Assembly (NCBI RefSeq): GCF_000368145.1
Contig: NZ_KB849284.1
Coordinates: forward strand, 1-64,000
Source of the DNA: Acinetobacter guillouiae CIP 63.46
GTDB taxonomy: Bacteria > Pseudomonadota > Gammaproteobacteria > Pseudomonadales > Moraxellaceae
Reading direction: 5' to 3'
DNA length: 64,000 nucleotides
Below are positions 40,901 through 48,761 of the stretch, piece by piece (within the stretch, counting starts at the first letter, position 1; each line of letters begins with the position of its first letter). The notes under the pieces are model-generated. The model ran no database searches. It had not been told where the DNA came from and saw nothing but the letters and a program-made list of their open reading frames with translations. A program made the position numbers and the translations under genes.

Positions 40901-41339
40901 AGGCGCTTTTCGCTTGCCACTCTTTAAATAAGATTTCCGATATTTCCAGAACACTTTTGTTCATAAAAACACGACTATTACGACGCTTATGCCAAAGACT
41001 GGTTGCATCTTCAAGCGTTAATTTATAAACGCTTAACGCCCCATCACTCTGCCCTTGGCTTACCCCTGTCACAATTCCAGTGGTTCGGTACAATTCACCA
41101 AAATCGGTGACTTGATCAACTGCAACCTGACACCCGATAAATTGTTTTAAAGCAATATGCGCATTGGTTGAAAGGCAGAGTAATTCCGCCTTTAAGCCTT
41201 GATTAATCTGTTGTTGCCCCTGAATGCATTGCAAGAATACACTGCTGTTTAAGGCTTGATTTGAGAATTGAACATGGATCGCTCGTGTTTGTAGTCCCAA
41301 GCCAAAGCTTTCAAGTAAGGTCGTAATATTTTTCAGCAT
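37950..41339 (-). CDS. vgrG: type VI secretion tip protein VgrG with extended C-terminus
   Basis: A 1129-residue VgrG. The gp27-like part is about 1-400; the gp5 OB-fold/hub part is about 440-535 with VGPQGETIYVDQWGRIKVRF and GEGYGTRFHPRIGEIVVIDF. A helical insertion at about 640-860 precedes the DUF2345-type beta-prism (about 860-1000, repeats such as GSINLSAQKNI). A transthyretin-like end domain at about 1020-1070 (GILDELGRTQRFFSD) probably binds cargo, and the last 45 residues are Cys/Asp/Glu-rich. It heads an operon of four genes. No hcp or tss genes are in this window, so it is an orphan vgrG. Confidence 0.94.
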   Translation of the reverse strand: MLKNITTLLESFGLGLQTRAIHVQFSNQALNSSVFLQCIQGQQQINQGLKAELLCLSTNAHIALKQFIGCQVAVDQVTDFGELYRTTGIVTGVSQGQSDGALSVYKLTLEDATSLWHKRRNSRVFMNKSVLEISEILFKEWQAKSALFSASLSLDSSGLKKQYDIRPFVMQANETDYEFLTRLWRSEGINWLVDESVRIVPISATQIQAQKLRLIDDNTQYEAMPRRSIRFHRSHATERFDTITSLIAQRSIQSTAIQVQRWQADSLLQDQGDSQLSNHQHSDQQDNETLSLEQAWTISPAWTSDLNGEDQTTVSSSAQVDKLNTQLTQYQELQSKYFTATSSVRDAQVGYWFELREHPEIDQHDGSDREFLILGKTFYNQNNLPKELQDQLSKLLNLNYWNHLIKDQRQANELSLVRRRIPIVPEYNPLAHRPSAFPQRAKVVGPQGETIYVDQWGRIKVRFLFTRTDDNSHDGGAGSNDNDTDSAWVDVLTSWAGEGYGTRFHPRIGEIVVIDFFDGNVDRPFVMGRLHEAERHQTMFDIKGQLPDTKKLSGIRSSEVGGSGFNQLRFDDTTGQISTQLQSSHAATQLNLGNLSHPKDKETSNGRGEGFELRTDAYGAMRAGKGMLITTYAQENAIADHLEAAQAQSLLNQGAESMKVLSEIAVKQQTDALNVVNRLPKLINSLELKGANQALQATVGLFKNAVGSDPISALKNSGDFIEDIQKFGKDTKNIVDEFKDFFNDSKESIENLKSFIENIEEHGSDVLKGKLTSLKDKFDTEPLSALKDVGKVIANVEIKDFDLTSVCGTFNKGSKLDVNPMQALGSLQGFMESYTKDLENSGDSAKQEQGKIFRQALMLLASPNGIALTTPEDIVLQASQDIAESAQGSINLSAQKNIVGHAQDKISLFAAQKGLSAFAAKGPIKVQAQDDLIEIIAKKVIKLIATEDKIELTSSKEIDLKAGGTQLVVNGSGVFIKTGGKFEVKSGQQLFTSGATVNAQLPKMPESGIFSRRFDFGDIFSKDELKQQVKFKFVNHSRKTEFIGILDELGRTQRFFSDSADNVEAIILGHDSEDLKELIVIKNDVDDTTDHSACEGEGCCGAADDHGAIEDQNESCDEDLEADFGSFGQ

Positions 41340-41440
41340 TTTAGTTATTGATATTTAATTACAAGTGTCCATATTTTAATTAAAAATTTAAAAAAAGACA
41401 CCGATAAATTGTTATATTTTTTAATCAATATTTCTTTTTA

Positions 41441-41475
41441 AAAAAAGGGAAATTATCTAGTAATTTCCCTTTTTA
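41441..41475 (-). terminator. terminator of the malic enzyme gene
   Basis: AAAAAGGGAAATTA / TAATTTCCCTTTTT, a perfect 14-bp stem with a TCTAG loop; T-runs on the reverse strand. Located 25 bases after the maeA stop. Confidence 0.85.
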
Positions 41476-41498
41476 TCTTCATGACCTATCAATAAAAG

Positions 41499-43208
41499 TT
41501 AGAACGGAACACGTTTATAATCACGATATTCTGGTTTCCAGAAGTTCTGTTCAATACTTTCTAGCAATTGCTCATCACTGATCATCGGCGCTACACCATC
41601 TTGAATAGCGGCTTTGGCAACTTTAAACGCGATAATTTTAGACACTTGCTGTAATTCATTTAAATCAGGCAATAGGTCTGCGTGGATATCTTGCAACTTC
41701 GGTGAACAATCAGCCAAAGCTGAACTTGAAGCCATCAGCATATTGTCTGTAACACGGGTTGCTTGAACTGCTACCACACCCAAACCAATACCAGGGAAAA
41801 TATAAGAGTTATTGCACTGTGAAATCTGATAGGTTTCACCATGATAATTCACAGGGGTAAATGGGCTACCTGTCGCAATCAATGCTTTACCATCTGTCCA
41901 TTGAATAATATCAGCTGGCACGGCTTCAACTCGTGAAGTTGGGTTGGATAAAGGCAATACAATCGGATATTCACAGTTTTCAGCCAGCGTTTTAATGATT
42001 TCTTCTGTAAATAAACCCGGTTGACCCGATACCCCAATCAATACGGTTGGTTTGGCATTTTTCACAACATCAAGCAGTGAAATGATTTCCTCAGCATTAC
42101 CCCAATGTGCAACATCTTCAGGTTTCTGCGCAAGCTTACGTTGGAAATCTAATAAGTTTGGCTGATTTTCAGTGATTAAACCAAAACGATCCACCATAAA
42201 TACTTTGGCACGCGCTTCAGCATCTGTCAGCCCTTCAGCAACCATCTGTGCAATAATTTGTTCTGCAATACCACAACCTGCTGAACCAGCCCCTAAGAAG
42301 GTAATTTTCTGATCTTTGAGCTGTTTACCTGCGGCTCTACTCGCAGCAATTAAAGTACCGACACAAACTGCCGCTGTCCCTTGAATATCGTCATTAAAAC
42401 AACAAATCTTATCACGGTATTTTTCAAGTAAAGGCATGGCATTTTTTTGCGCAAAATCTTCGAATTGAATCAATGCTTTTGGCCAACGACGTTTAACCGC
42501 TGCAATCACTTCATCAACAAATTCATAGTATTCATCCCCACTGACACGAGGTTGCGACCATCCCATATAAATCGGGTCATTCAATAATTGTTGATTATTG
42601 GTTCCCACATCTATGGTAATCGGCAATGTATAGGCTGGACTAATACCACCACATGCAGTGTAAAGAGACAGTTTTCCAATTGGAATGCCCATACCGCCAA
42701 TACCTTGGTCGCCTAAACCAAGAATACGCTCACCATCTGTGATCACAATCACTTTGACATTTTTACGGTTTACGTTGTGAATGATTTCATCAATGTATTT
42801 ACGGTCAGGATAGGAAAGAAATACTCCACGATGACGACGATAAATATCGGAGAAACGCTGACATGCTTCACCCACTGTCGGTGTATAGATAATCGGCATC
42901 ATCTCACTTAAGTGGTTTTCAATCAGGTGGTAAAACAACGTTTCATTGGTGTCTTGAATATTTCGTAAATAAATATGCTTATTGATCGCTTCACTGAAAG
43001 AACAGAACTGTTGGTATGAACGTTGACTTTGTTCCTCAATACTTTCGATCACATGAGGAATTAAACCGTGTAAGTTAAATTGAGTTCGTTCTTCTTCTGT
43101 GAAGGCTGAACCTTTATTTAATAAAGGCAGCTCTAATAAGGCATTACCTGCATAATGAATATATAGAGGATATTTTTTCAGGGTTTCCGTTGGCATTTCC
43201 ATTCTCAT
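41499..43208 (-). CDS. maeA: NAD-dependent malic enzyme
   Basis: A 569-residue enzyme that decarboxylates malate to pyruvate with NAD+. It has the family blocks [14 protein letters not shown] at the start, [11 protein letters not shown] near 110, the NAD-binding [13 protein letters not shown], and [13 protein letters not shown] start it at the ATG at 43208, similar in length to the 565-residue E. coli enzyme; in-frame ATGs at 43202 and 43196 are possible, and the open frame runs back to 43319. A 7-bp inverted repeat lies just upstream of the start. Confidence 0.93.
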   Translation of the reverse strand: MRMEMPTETLKKYPLYIHYAGNALLELPLLNKGSAFTEEERTQFNLHGLIPHVIESIEEQSQRSYQQFCSFSEAINKHIYLRNIQDTNETLFYHLIENHLSEMMPIIYTPTVGEACQRFSDIYRRHRGVFLSYPDRKYIDEIIHNVNRKNVKVIVITDGERILGLGDQGIGGMGIPIGKLSLYTACGGISPAYTLPITIDVGTNNQQLLNDPIYMGWSQPRVSGDEYYEFVDEVIAAVKRRWPKALIQFEDFAQKNAMPLLEKYRDKICCFNDDIQGTAAVCVGTLIAASRAAGKQLKDQKITFLGAGSAGCGIAEQIIAQMVAEGLTDAEARAKVFMVDRFGLITENQPNLLDFQRKLAQKPEDVAHWGNAEEIISLLDVVKNAKPTVLIGVSGQPGLFTEEIIKTLAENCEYPIVLPLSNPTSRVEAVPADIIQWTDGKALIATGSPFTPVNYHGETYQISQCNNSYIFPGIGLGVVAVQATRVTDNMLMASSSALADCSPKLQDIHADLLPDLNELQQVSKIIAFKVAKAAIQDGVAPMISDEQLLESIEQNFWKPEYRDYKRVPF

Positions 43209-43519
43209 TGAAGCAGACTGCCTGCTTCTATCTTTTGCTAAGCTACGACTTTGGTCTGATACAAGCTTAAGCCTATTTTTGACTAAATGGGTATTTAGAT
43301 ACGTGATAATGATATTCAAAGTATTTTACAGAATGATAAATTATTCTCAGTTTTACTGATCAAATTCTGGTTTTTAAGCAATTTAATATTTTTCCATAAA
43401 ATAATGAGTCATGATCCCACCATTAAAATGCATATTTGTACGCAATTTTGACCAATCATTGATTTTTTTTCTGTTTAGATTTATTTTGTTTAAAATACGA
43501 TGAAGCTAAACCAATAACA

Positions 43520-44116
43520 ATGAACACAAAGATCTCTCTACTCCTTCTTAGCACAGTCATTGCATGTACTGGCTGCCAAACTGCAAAAAAAGTCTCTTCT
43601 GGTGTTTCTAAAACCACTGAAAAAGTCAAAAGCATGGTGGGCTTAGGCGAAGCCAAAGTTCCAGAAGTTGATCAGCAAGGTGTGGTTGATGTCAGTAAAG
43701 CCACCCTCGAAAAACTAGAACAAATGAAGATCAATATGCCCACTGGACAATGGGTCTATATTGAAAATGATCTTCAAGGTATTTACACCTTACAAAACAA
43801 ATCCAGTGATGGAAACGTCCTATATTTGCGTTTGAATTGTAAGATTCCTTCGCAGAAGTCTGGTTTTGCGATTGAAGATAAAGATGGTAAAGAGCTGCTT
43901 AAAGCACATGATGCGCAAACCGGTCAGGTTCAATTCTTAATCGACAATAAAAACTATGGCAATCCATTTGAATTAGTCAATGCGAAAAAAATGCCGACAT
44001 TTAAAACGGCACTGAGTAAAGCCAAAGTGATTAAAATCTTTAACAATTCCAAACTTTATACCTTTACAAATGGCCATGCTGAGTTACTCAGCAAGCCTGT
44101 CACATGTAAAGAGTAG
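43520..44116 (+). CDS. predicted lipoprotein
   Basis: A 198-residue protein with lipobox CTGC at about 16-19. After a short Lys/Ser-rich amphipathic stretch comes a mixed beta domain without recognised motifs; one Cys lies close to the C-terminus (PVTCKE). Own transcription unit between maeA (divergent) and a DUF2798 gene (convergent). Confidence 0.75.
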   Translation: MNTKISLLLLSTVIACTGCQTAKKVSSGVSKTTEKVKSMVGLGEAKVPEVDQQGVVDVSKATLEKLEQMKINMPTGQWVYIENDLQGIYTLQNKSSDGNVLYLRLNCKIPSQKSGFAIEDKDGKELLKAHDAQTGQVQFLIDNKNYGNPFELVNAKKMPTFKTALSKAKVIKIFNNSKLYTFTNGHAELLSKPVTCKE

Positions 44117-44121
44117 ATCCA

Positions 44122-44391
44122 TTATTTAGGCATATCCACAAATACGGCGGTTAAACGTCGTACTAAGGGTAAAACAATCAAAACCACAGGATATGCCACA
44201 GCCCATGATACCATCCATGCAGCAAGCCATTTGACCCAAAATCCGTTAATCAAACCCACATTGATCAACATATTAATCAATGACACCATGCCACTCATTA
44301 AACAAGATAAGAACAACGGCATAATCCATGCTGCAAATTTTGCAGGGAGTTTTGGGATATTGCCAATAATTGTGGGAGGAGTATTTGACAT
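44122..44391 (-). CDS. DUF2798 family membrane protein
   Basis: An 89-residue protein with two membrane helices (about 20-42 and 52-75). PKLPAKFAAWIMPLFLSCLMSG is the typical DUF2798 start. I place the start at 44391 (MSNTPPTI); the frame extends 87 bases upstream, but that part is not conserved-looking and would overlap the next gene. Function unknown. Confidence 0.78.
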   Translation of the reverse strand: MSNTPPTIIGNIPKLPAKFAAWIMPLFLSCLMSGMVSLINMLINVGLINGFWVKWLAAWMVSWAVAYPVVLIVLPLVRRLTAVFVDMPK

Positions 44392-44449
44392 ATATCGCTC
44401 TAAATTTACCAACAGGACACATTTTATTCTTTTAATAGACCTGAAACAA

Positions 44450-44869
44450 TTAATCCTTCCACATAACATCGGCCACATTTTGCCATTTGATTTGATTGGA
44501 CAAATTTAAAGGCTGATCATAGAGCTCAGATATCACATTGATTGCATCATCGAGTGAAATAATTGAATTTAAAGGGAGCCAGGTGTCATCACCAACATCA
44601 AATAACGCTAAGTTCAGATCTTCATTGCAAGACAGCCACGACTCGCCTTGTTGGGCAGTAGGGATATTTTTATCGTAACGCAAAATCAAGTGAGTCGTAT
44701 CTATCCACCAAAACAATAAAATGATCTGACCTTGTTTTGGCATATCTAGCGCAAGATAACCTGAATTTGAATATTCCAAGTCTGTGGCCTGAATCTTCGC
44801 AAACAAGTGTATAACTTGTTCTTTTTCTATAATCTCATGATCGATTTGATCTAGAAAACTCACAAACAT
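44450..44869 (-). CDS. hypothetical protein
   Basis: A 139-residue soluble acidic protein with no signal peptide and no known motif. Predicted alpha/beta with hydrophobic strands (GQIILLFWWI). Possibly translated from its own ATG at 44869, with GGATAAAA upstream. 58 bases upstream of the DUF2798 gene on the same strand. Confidence 0.65.
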   Translation of the reverse strand: MFVSFLDQIDHEIIEKEQVIHLFAKIQATDLEYSNSGYLALDMPKQGQIILLFWWIDTTHLILRYDKNIPTAQQGESWLSCNEDLNLALFDVGDDTWLPLNSIISLDDAINVISELYDQPLNLSNQIKWQNVADVMWKD

Positions 44870-45063
44870 ATTTTTTATCCTGTGATTAAAGCAGTGTAAT
44901 CCGTCAAGTCCATTTGAAATCTAAACGCCAATACACAGTGAAATTGAGCATACCGACATTTTTCTTATCGAATAAGTTTTATTCTATACAAATGCATTCA
45001 CCTAAAAGGCGCAAAATTTGCTATATTTAGCGTTTTTCTGCGACATTTATTTCTCTATAGATT

Positions 45064-46854
45064 ATGAATACGGCCATACAAGCAGCTCTTGATCATGCAG
45101 TGCAATCCCTACAAGCTGAAGGGACTCTTCCATCTGACTGGAAAAACACGAGTGTTTTAACGCGAACTAAAGACCGAAGCCACGGTGATTTCGCATCAAA
45201 CATTGCCATGATGGGCGCTAAAGTTGCTGGTATGAAACCACGTGATCTTGCAGAGAAAATTTTGGCAAATTTACCCGAAGTGGTCGATATTGCCAAAGCT
45301 GAAATTGCGGGTCCTGGTTTTATCAACTTCTTTTTAAATGCCGATCAACGCTTTACTGTGTTGGATCAAATCCAAGCCCAAAAAGAACAATTTGGTAAAA
45401 CCCAAGCAAATGCAGCCAAGAAAATTCAGGTTGAATTCGTTTCTGCCAACCCAACCTCTAGCCTGCATGTAGGTCATGGTCGTGGTGCTGCATATGGTAT
45501 GACTGTTGCAAACTTACTTGAAGCAACAGGTGCCAAAGTTGAACGTGAATATTATGTCAATGATGCTGGCCGTCAAATGGACATCCTCGCCACATCAACT
45601 TATTTACGTTATTTAGAATTAAGCGGCCAAACTTTAGTTTTCCCTAAAAATGCTTATCAAGGTGATTACGTTAAAGAAATCGCCCAAGGTATCATCGACA
45701 AACATGCTGATGCTTATGTACGTAGTGTGGCTGATGTTTACAAAGATGTTCCTGAAGATGTGCAATATGCTGAAGAGCTTGATGCCGATGGCAATAAAGT
45801 GGTTATTTCAGGCGATAAAGAAAAGCACATTGATGGCTTAATTCACAACGCACAAGCTTTAGTGGGTGAAGGTTATCGTGTATTCCATCAAGCAGCTTTA
45901 CATGCCATTTTAGATGACATTAAAGATGACCTTGGTGAGTTTGGCGTAACGTTTAATCACTGGTTTAGTGAAGCATCTTTGGCTGAAAAAATTGATGAAG
46001 CCTTACAAACATTAGACCAACGTGGTTTTCTTTATGAAAAAGATGGCAACATTTGGTTTAAATCAACTGAATTTGGCGATGAAAAAGACCGTGTAGTCAA
46101 ACGTCGTAATGGACAAACCACGTACTTTGCCTCTGACATTGCCTATCATTTAAATAAATTACAACGTGGCTTTACTGACCTTGTTGATATTTGGGGTTCA
46201 GACCACCATGGCTATATTGCACGTGTTAAAGCTGCAATTGACGCGATGGGCTATGACTCATCTAAATTGACGGTACTTTTAGTGCAGTTCGTCAGCTTAT
46301 GGCGTGGTGGTGAGATGGTACAAATGTCATCTCGTTCAGGTCAATTCGTGACATTGCGTGATCTTCGTAAAGAAGTCGGCAATGATGCAGCTCGTTTTTA
46401 TTATGTGATGCGTAAATCTGAACAGCACATTGATTTCGATTTAGATTTAGCGGTATCTCAAAGCAAAGACAATGCCGTGTATTATATTCAATATGCACAT
46501 GCTCGTATTTGCCGTATGTTAGAAAAAGCAGCAACAACAAATATTCAATTTGATACTGAAAATGCACGTCAATTTGCTGCAAAATTAGAACTTGATGCTG
46601 AAACTGAAATTTTAGCAAAACTCGCGGCTTATCCTGAAGTCCTTATTCGCGCTGCAAATAATTATGAACCACATCAAGTTGGTAATTATTTGAAAGAACT
46701 TGCTGCTTTATTCCATGGTTGGTATAACGAGAATAAAGTATTGGGTGATGATGCAGAATTGACTCAAGCCCGTTTATTGCTTTCAGCAAATATCAAACAA
46801 GTCTTACATAATGGTCTTGAATTATTGGGTGTATCTGCACCTGAAAGTATGTAA
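45064..46854 (+). CDS. argS: arginyl-tRNA synthetase
   Basis: A 596-residue class Ia synthetase. The N-terminal ArgS additional domain (RTKDRSHGDFASNIAM) is followed by the HIGH-like motif HVGHGRG at about 137-143. MSSRSGQFVTL at about 421-431 takes the place of KMSKS, as usual for ArgRS. The C-terminal DALR domain is present. It charges tRNA-Arg. Downstream gene is FtsN-like, the same order as in Pseudomonas. Confidence 0.97.
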   Translation: MNTAIQAALDHAVQSLQAEGTLPSDWKNTSVLTRTKDRSHGDFASNIAMMGAKVAGMKPRDLAEKILANLPEVVDIAKAEIAGPGFINFFLNADQRFTVLDQIQAQKEQFGKTQANAAKKIQVEFVSANPTSSLHVGHGRGAAYGMTVANLLEATGAKVEREYYVNDAGRQMDILATSTYLRYLELSGQTLVFPKNAYQGDYVKEIAQGIIDKHADAYVRSVADVYKDVPEDVQYAEELDADGNKVVISGDKEKHIDGLIHNAQALVGEGYRVFHQAALHAILDDIKDDLGEFGVTFNHWFSEASLAEKIDEALQTLDQRGFLYEKDGNIWFKSTEFGDEKDRVVKRRNGQTTYFASDIAYHLNKLQRGFTDLVDIWGSDHHGYIARVKAAIDAMGYDSSKLTVLLVQFVSLWRGGEMVQMSSRSGQFVTLRDLRKEVGNDAARFYYVMRKSEQHIDFDLDLAVSQSKDNAVYYIQYAHARICRMLEKAATTNIQFDTENARQFAAKLELDAETEILAKLAAYPEVLIRAANNYEPHQVGNYLKELAALFHGWYNENKVLGDDAELTQARLLLSANIKQVLHNGLELLGVSAPESM

Positions 46855-46936
46855 GTCAAGAATTGCTTTACATGTTCCCAAGACCAAGGTCTGGCTCAAA
46901 GTAAGCATTGAAGTGTGTAATAAATCATTACTTTAC

Positions 46937-46970
46937 ATCGTGTTCAAGCAAAACTATGCTTGAACACGAT
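46937..46970 (+). other. strong hairpin between argS and the SPOR gene
   Basis: Perfect 13-bp arms ATCGTGTTCAAGC / GCTTGAACACGAT around an 8-base loop, with no T-run after it. It is 30 bases before the GTG start of the FtsN-like gene, and might be a processing site or a leader structure. Confidence 0.6.
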
Positions 46971-46999
46971 CTAAGCAATACATAATAAGAGGGTTCCAC

Positions 47000-47593
47000 G
47001 TGTTTGGAAAAACGCAACGCGGTGTTTCAGAAAGGCCAACCAAACCTAAACAACCATTGATTCCTAAATGGTTAGGGATGCTTGTCGTCATTTTAATCGT
47101 GTTAAGTTTTGGTGTCGCACTGATGCTCTGGAAACCGTGGGCGCCCGTCCAACCCAAAAACGAAATCACGTCTGAGCATTATCAAGAAGATACCAACAAA
47201 GACTATCGTTTTTATGATCTGTTACCTCAACAACAGGTTACCCCTATCCCTGAACAAGCTGTTCCTGAAAGCAGAAATCAACAACAACCAGTAATTGTTG
47301 AAGCACCGTCTCAATCTGAAAATGTGGATGTCGGTGTAAATGCTGAACGTACAACACCTGTTCAACCTGAATATATCCTTCAAGTTCGTAGTTATGATGA
47401 TCCTGATGCTGCTGATGCACGTCGTGCTGAAATTATCTTAAATGGTTTATCTGCCGATGTGGTTCAAAGCACAGAAGCTGGAAAAACTTGGTATCGTGTG
47501 ATTTCAGGCCCTTATGAATCACAAAATGCAGCAGTGATTGCCCAACAAACCTTACAACATAGCGGTATTGACTCTATCGTGGTTAAACGCTGA
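47000..47593 (+). CDS. SPOR-domain protein, FtsN-like
   Basis: A 197-residue bitopic inner-membrane protein. It starts at GTG with AGAGGG upstream. A short Lys/Arg-rich cytoplasmic part precedes one membrane helix at about 25-43 (LGMLVVILIVLSFGVALML), a Pro/Gln-rich periplasmic linker, and a C-terminal SPOR domain (about 125-197; YILQVRSYDDPDAADARRAEI, RVISGPYESQNAA). SPOR domains bind denuded septal glycan. The gene order argS-SPOR matches FtsN loci of Pseudomonas, so this is probably the FtsN cell-division protein. Confidence 0.88.
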   Translation: MFGKTQRGVSERPTKPKQPLIPKWLGMLVVILIVLSFGVALMLWKPWAPVQPKNEITSEHYQEDTNKDYRFYDLLPQQQVTPIPEQAVPESRNQQQPVIVEAPSQSENVDVGVNAERTTPVQPEYILQVRSYDDPDAADARRAEIILNGLSADVVQSTEAGKTWYRVISGPYESQNAAVIAQQTLQHSGIDSIVVKR

Positions 47594-47629
47594 TCCAATT
47601 TTCAGGCATGACCTGATCAATCAATCGTT

Positions 47630-47657
47630 AAAACAGGATGCTTTGGCATCCTGTTTT
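47630..47657 (+). terminator. terminator after the FtsN-like gene
   Basis: AAAACAGGATGC / GCATCCTGTTTT, a perfect 12-bp stem with a TTTG loop followed by T-rich sequence. Confidence 0.9.
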
Positions 47658-48038
47658 ATTCTTCAAAATCGTTTTTTTAACCTTGCTTAGATATGTGGAC
47701 AAATTGAATATTTTTTACTCAAAAGAAATATAATTCGATAAAAATTTACCCAAATTGATCAAAATTAGAGTAATCTATTTTCCGCAATACATTACCCATG
47801 TCGTTGCCGAGATATCAAAAGTCACCAATACTTTTGATTTGCTGTCCTGTGATTGGCGTGACGATCAAATCCGAAGATTACAGGGCGCTCAGAAATTCAC
47901 ATGGGTAAAGCCCACCCCAACAGGCATTCAGCCAATTTCAAACAATAAAACAGTTCATCTAAACTTCACTGAAAATTCATTCGCCTAAGTATTTCAATTT
48001 GAGTACACTCCTATTGAGATTATGAGTTTTTAAATGCA
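47658..48038 (+). promoter_or_regulatory. creB upstream region with cre tag
   Basis: About 380 bases between the SPOR terminator and creB. A reading frame of about 77 codons (47755-47988) is open here, but it has no ATG, no ribosome binding site and covers the cre tag, so I do not call it a gene. It also holds a 9-bp inverted repeat ATCAAAAGT / ACTTTTGAT (47814-47838). Transcription of creBC would start between the tag and 48039. Confidence 0.55.
47965..47980 (+). promoter_or_regulatory. cre tag upstream of creB
   Basis: TTCAC-TGAAAA-TTCAT, matching the CreB tag TTCAC-N6-TTCAC in 9 of 10 fixed positions, 58 bases before creB. A nearly identical copy lies upstream of creD. Confidence 0.75.
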
Positions 48039-48758
48039 ATGAATAATAAAAAACAGATTTTATGTGTAGAAGATGATGCTGCTATTCTTATGCCGTTACG
48101 TTACGCACTTGAACGAGAAGACTGGCAAGTGACTTGGGCCAATTCAGGCCTGCAAGCCATTGATTTTATTCAACAGAAACCCTTTGATTTTATTATTTTA
48201 GATGTTGGATTACCTGATTTAAATGGTTTTGATGTCTGTAAAAAAATTCGTCTCTTTAATCACACACCCTTGCTATTTTTAACCGCACGAGATGACGAAA
48301 TAGATCGTATTGTGGGTTTAGAAATTGGCGCAGATGACTACTGTACCAAGCCATTTAGTTCGCGTGAAATTGTGTCTCGGATTAAAGCCATTTGGCGCAG
48401 AATGGAGATACAAAATCAGTTACAGCACACCTCACAGCCAAATACACAGCTTTCTACAACACCAGCTAAAGTTTGGCAATGCAATGATGAGGCTTTGCAA
48501 ATCCATTACTTAGGTACAATACTGCAGCTGACTCGCTATGAATATCGCTTACTTAAATTATTGATTCAACGCCCTGAACAGGTGTTTAGCCGTCAACAAT
48601 TGATGGATCATGTATGGGAACATCCTGAGCATAGTTTAGAAAGAACAGTCGATACTCATATCAAAAGTATTCGCAATAAACTCAAGCAGATCTCTCCTGA
48701 GCAAGACCCGATCGAAACCCACCGAGGCTTTGGCTATAGTTTAAAAAGGCAAGGATAA
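48039..48758 (+). CDS. creB: response regulator CreB
   Basis: A 239-residue OmpR-type regulator. Receiver residues are EDD near 11-13, Asp55 in ILDVGLPD (phosphorylation site), and Thr-Lys in the late loop (CTKPFS). A winged-helix domain occupies about 150-235. It partners with CreC, which follows 3 bases later, and with creD downstream, and the cre tags identify it as CreB. Confidence 0.9.
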   Translation: MNNKKQILCVEDDAAILMPLRYALEREDWQVTWANSGLQAIDFIQQKPFDFIILDVGLPDLNGFDVCKKIRLFNHTPLLFLTARDDEIDRIVGLEIGADDYCTKPFSSREIVSRIKAIWRRMEIQNQLQHTSQPNTQLSTTPAKVWQCNDEALQIHYLGTILQLTRYEYRLLKLLIQRPEQVFSRQQLMDHVWEHPEHSLERTVDTHIKSIRNKLKQISPEQDPIETHRGFGYSLKRQG

Positions 48759-48761
48759 ACC

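Noticed and set aside
40511-41028. Short frames on both strands inside vgrG
   Set aside because: No start signals and fully contained in the VgrG reading frame.
47755-47988. 77-codon frame upstream of creB
   Set aside because: It has no ATG and no ribosome binding site, and it covers the cre tag and a 9-bp inverted repeat; more likely promoter DNA.
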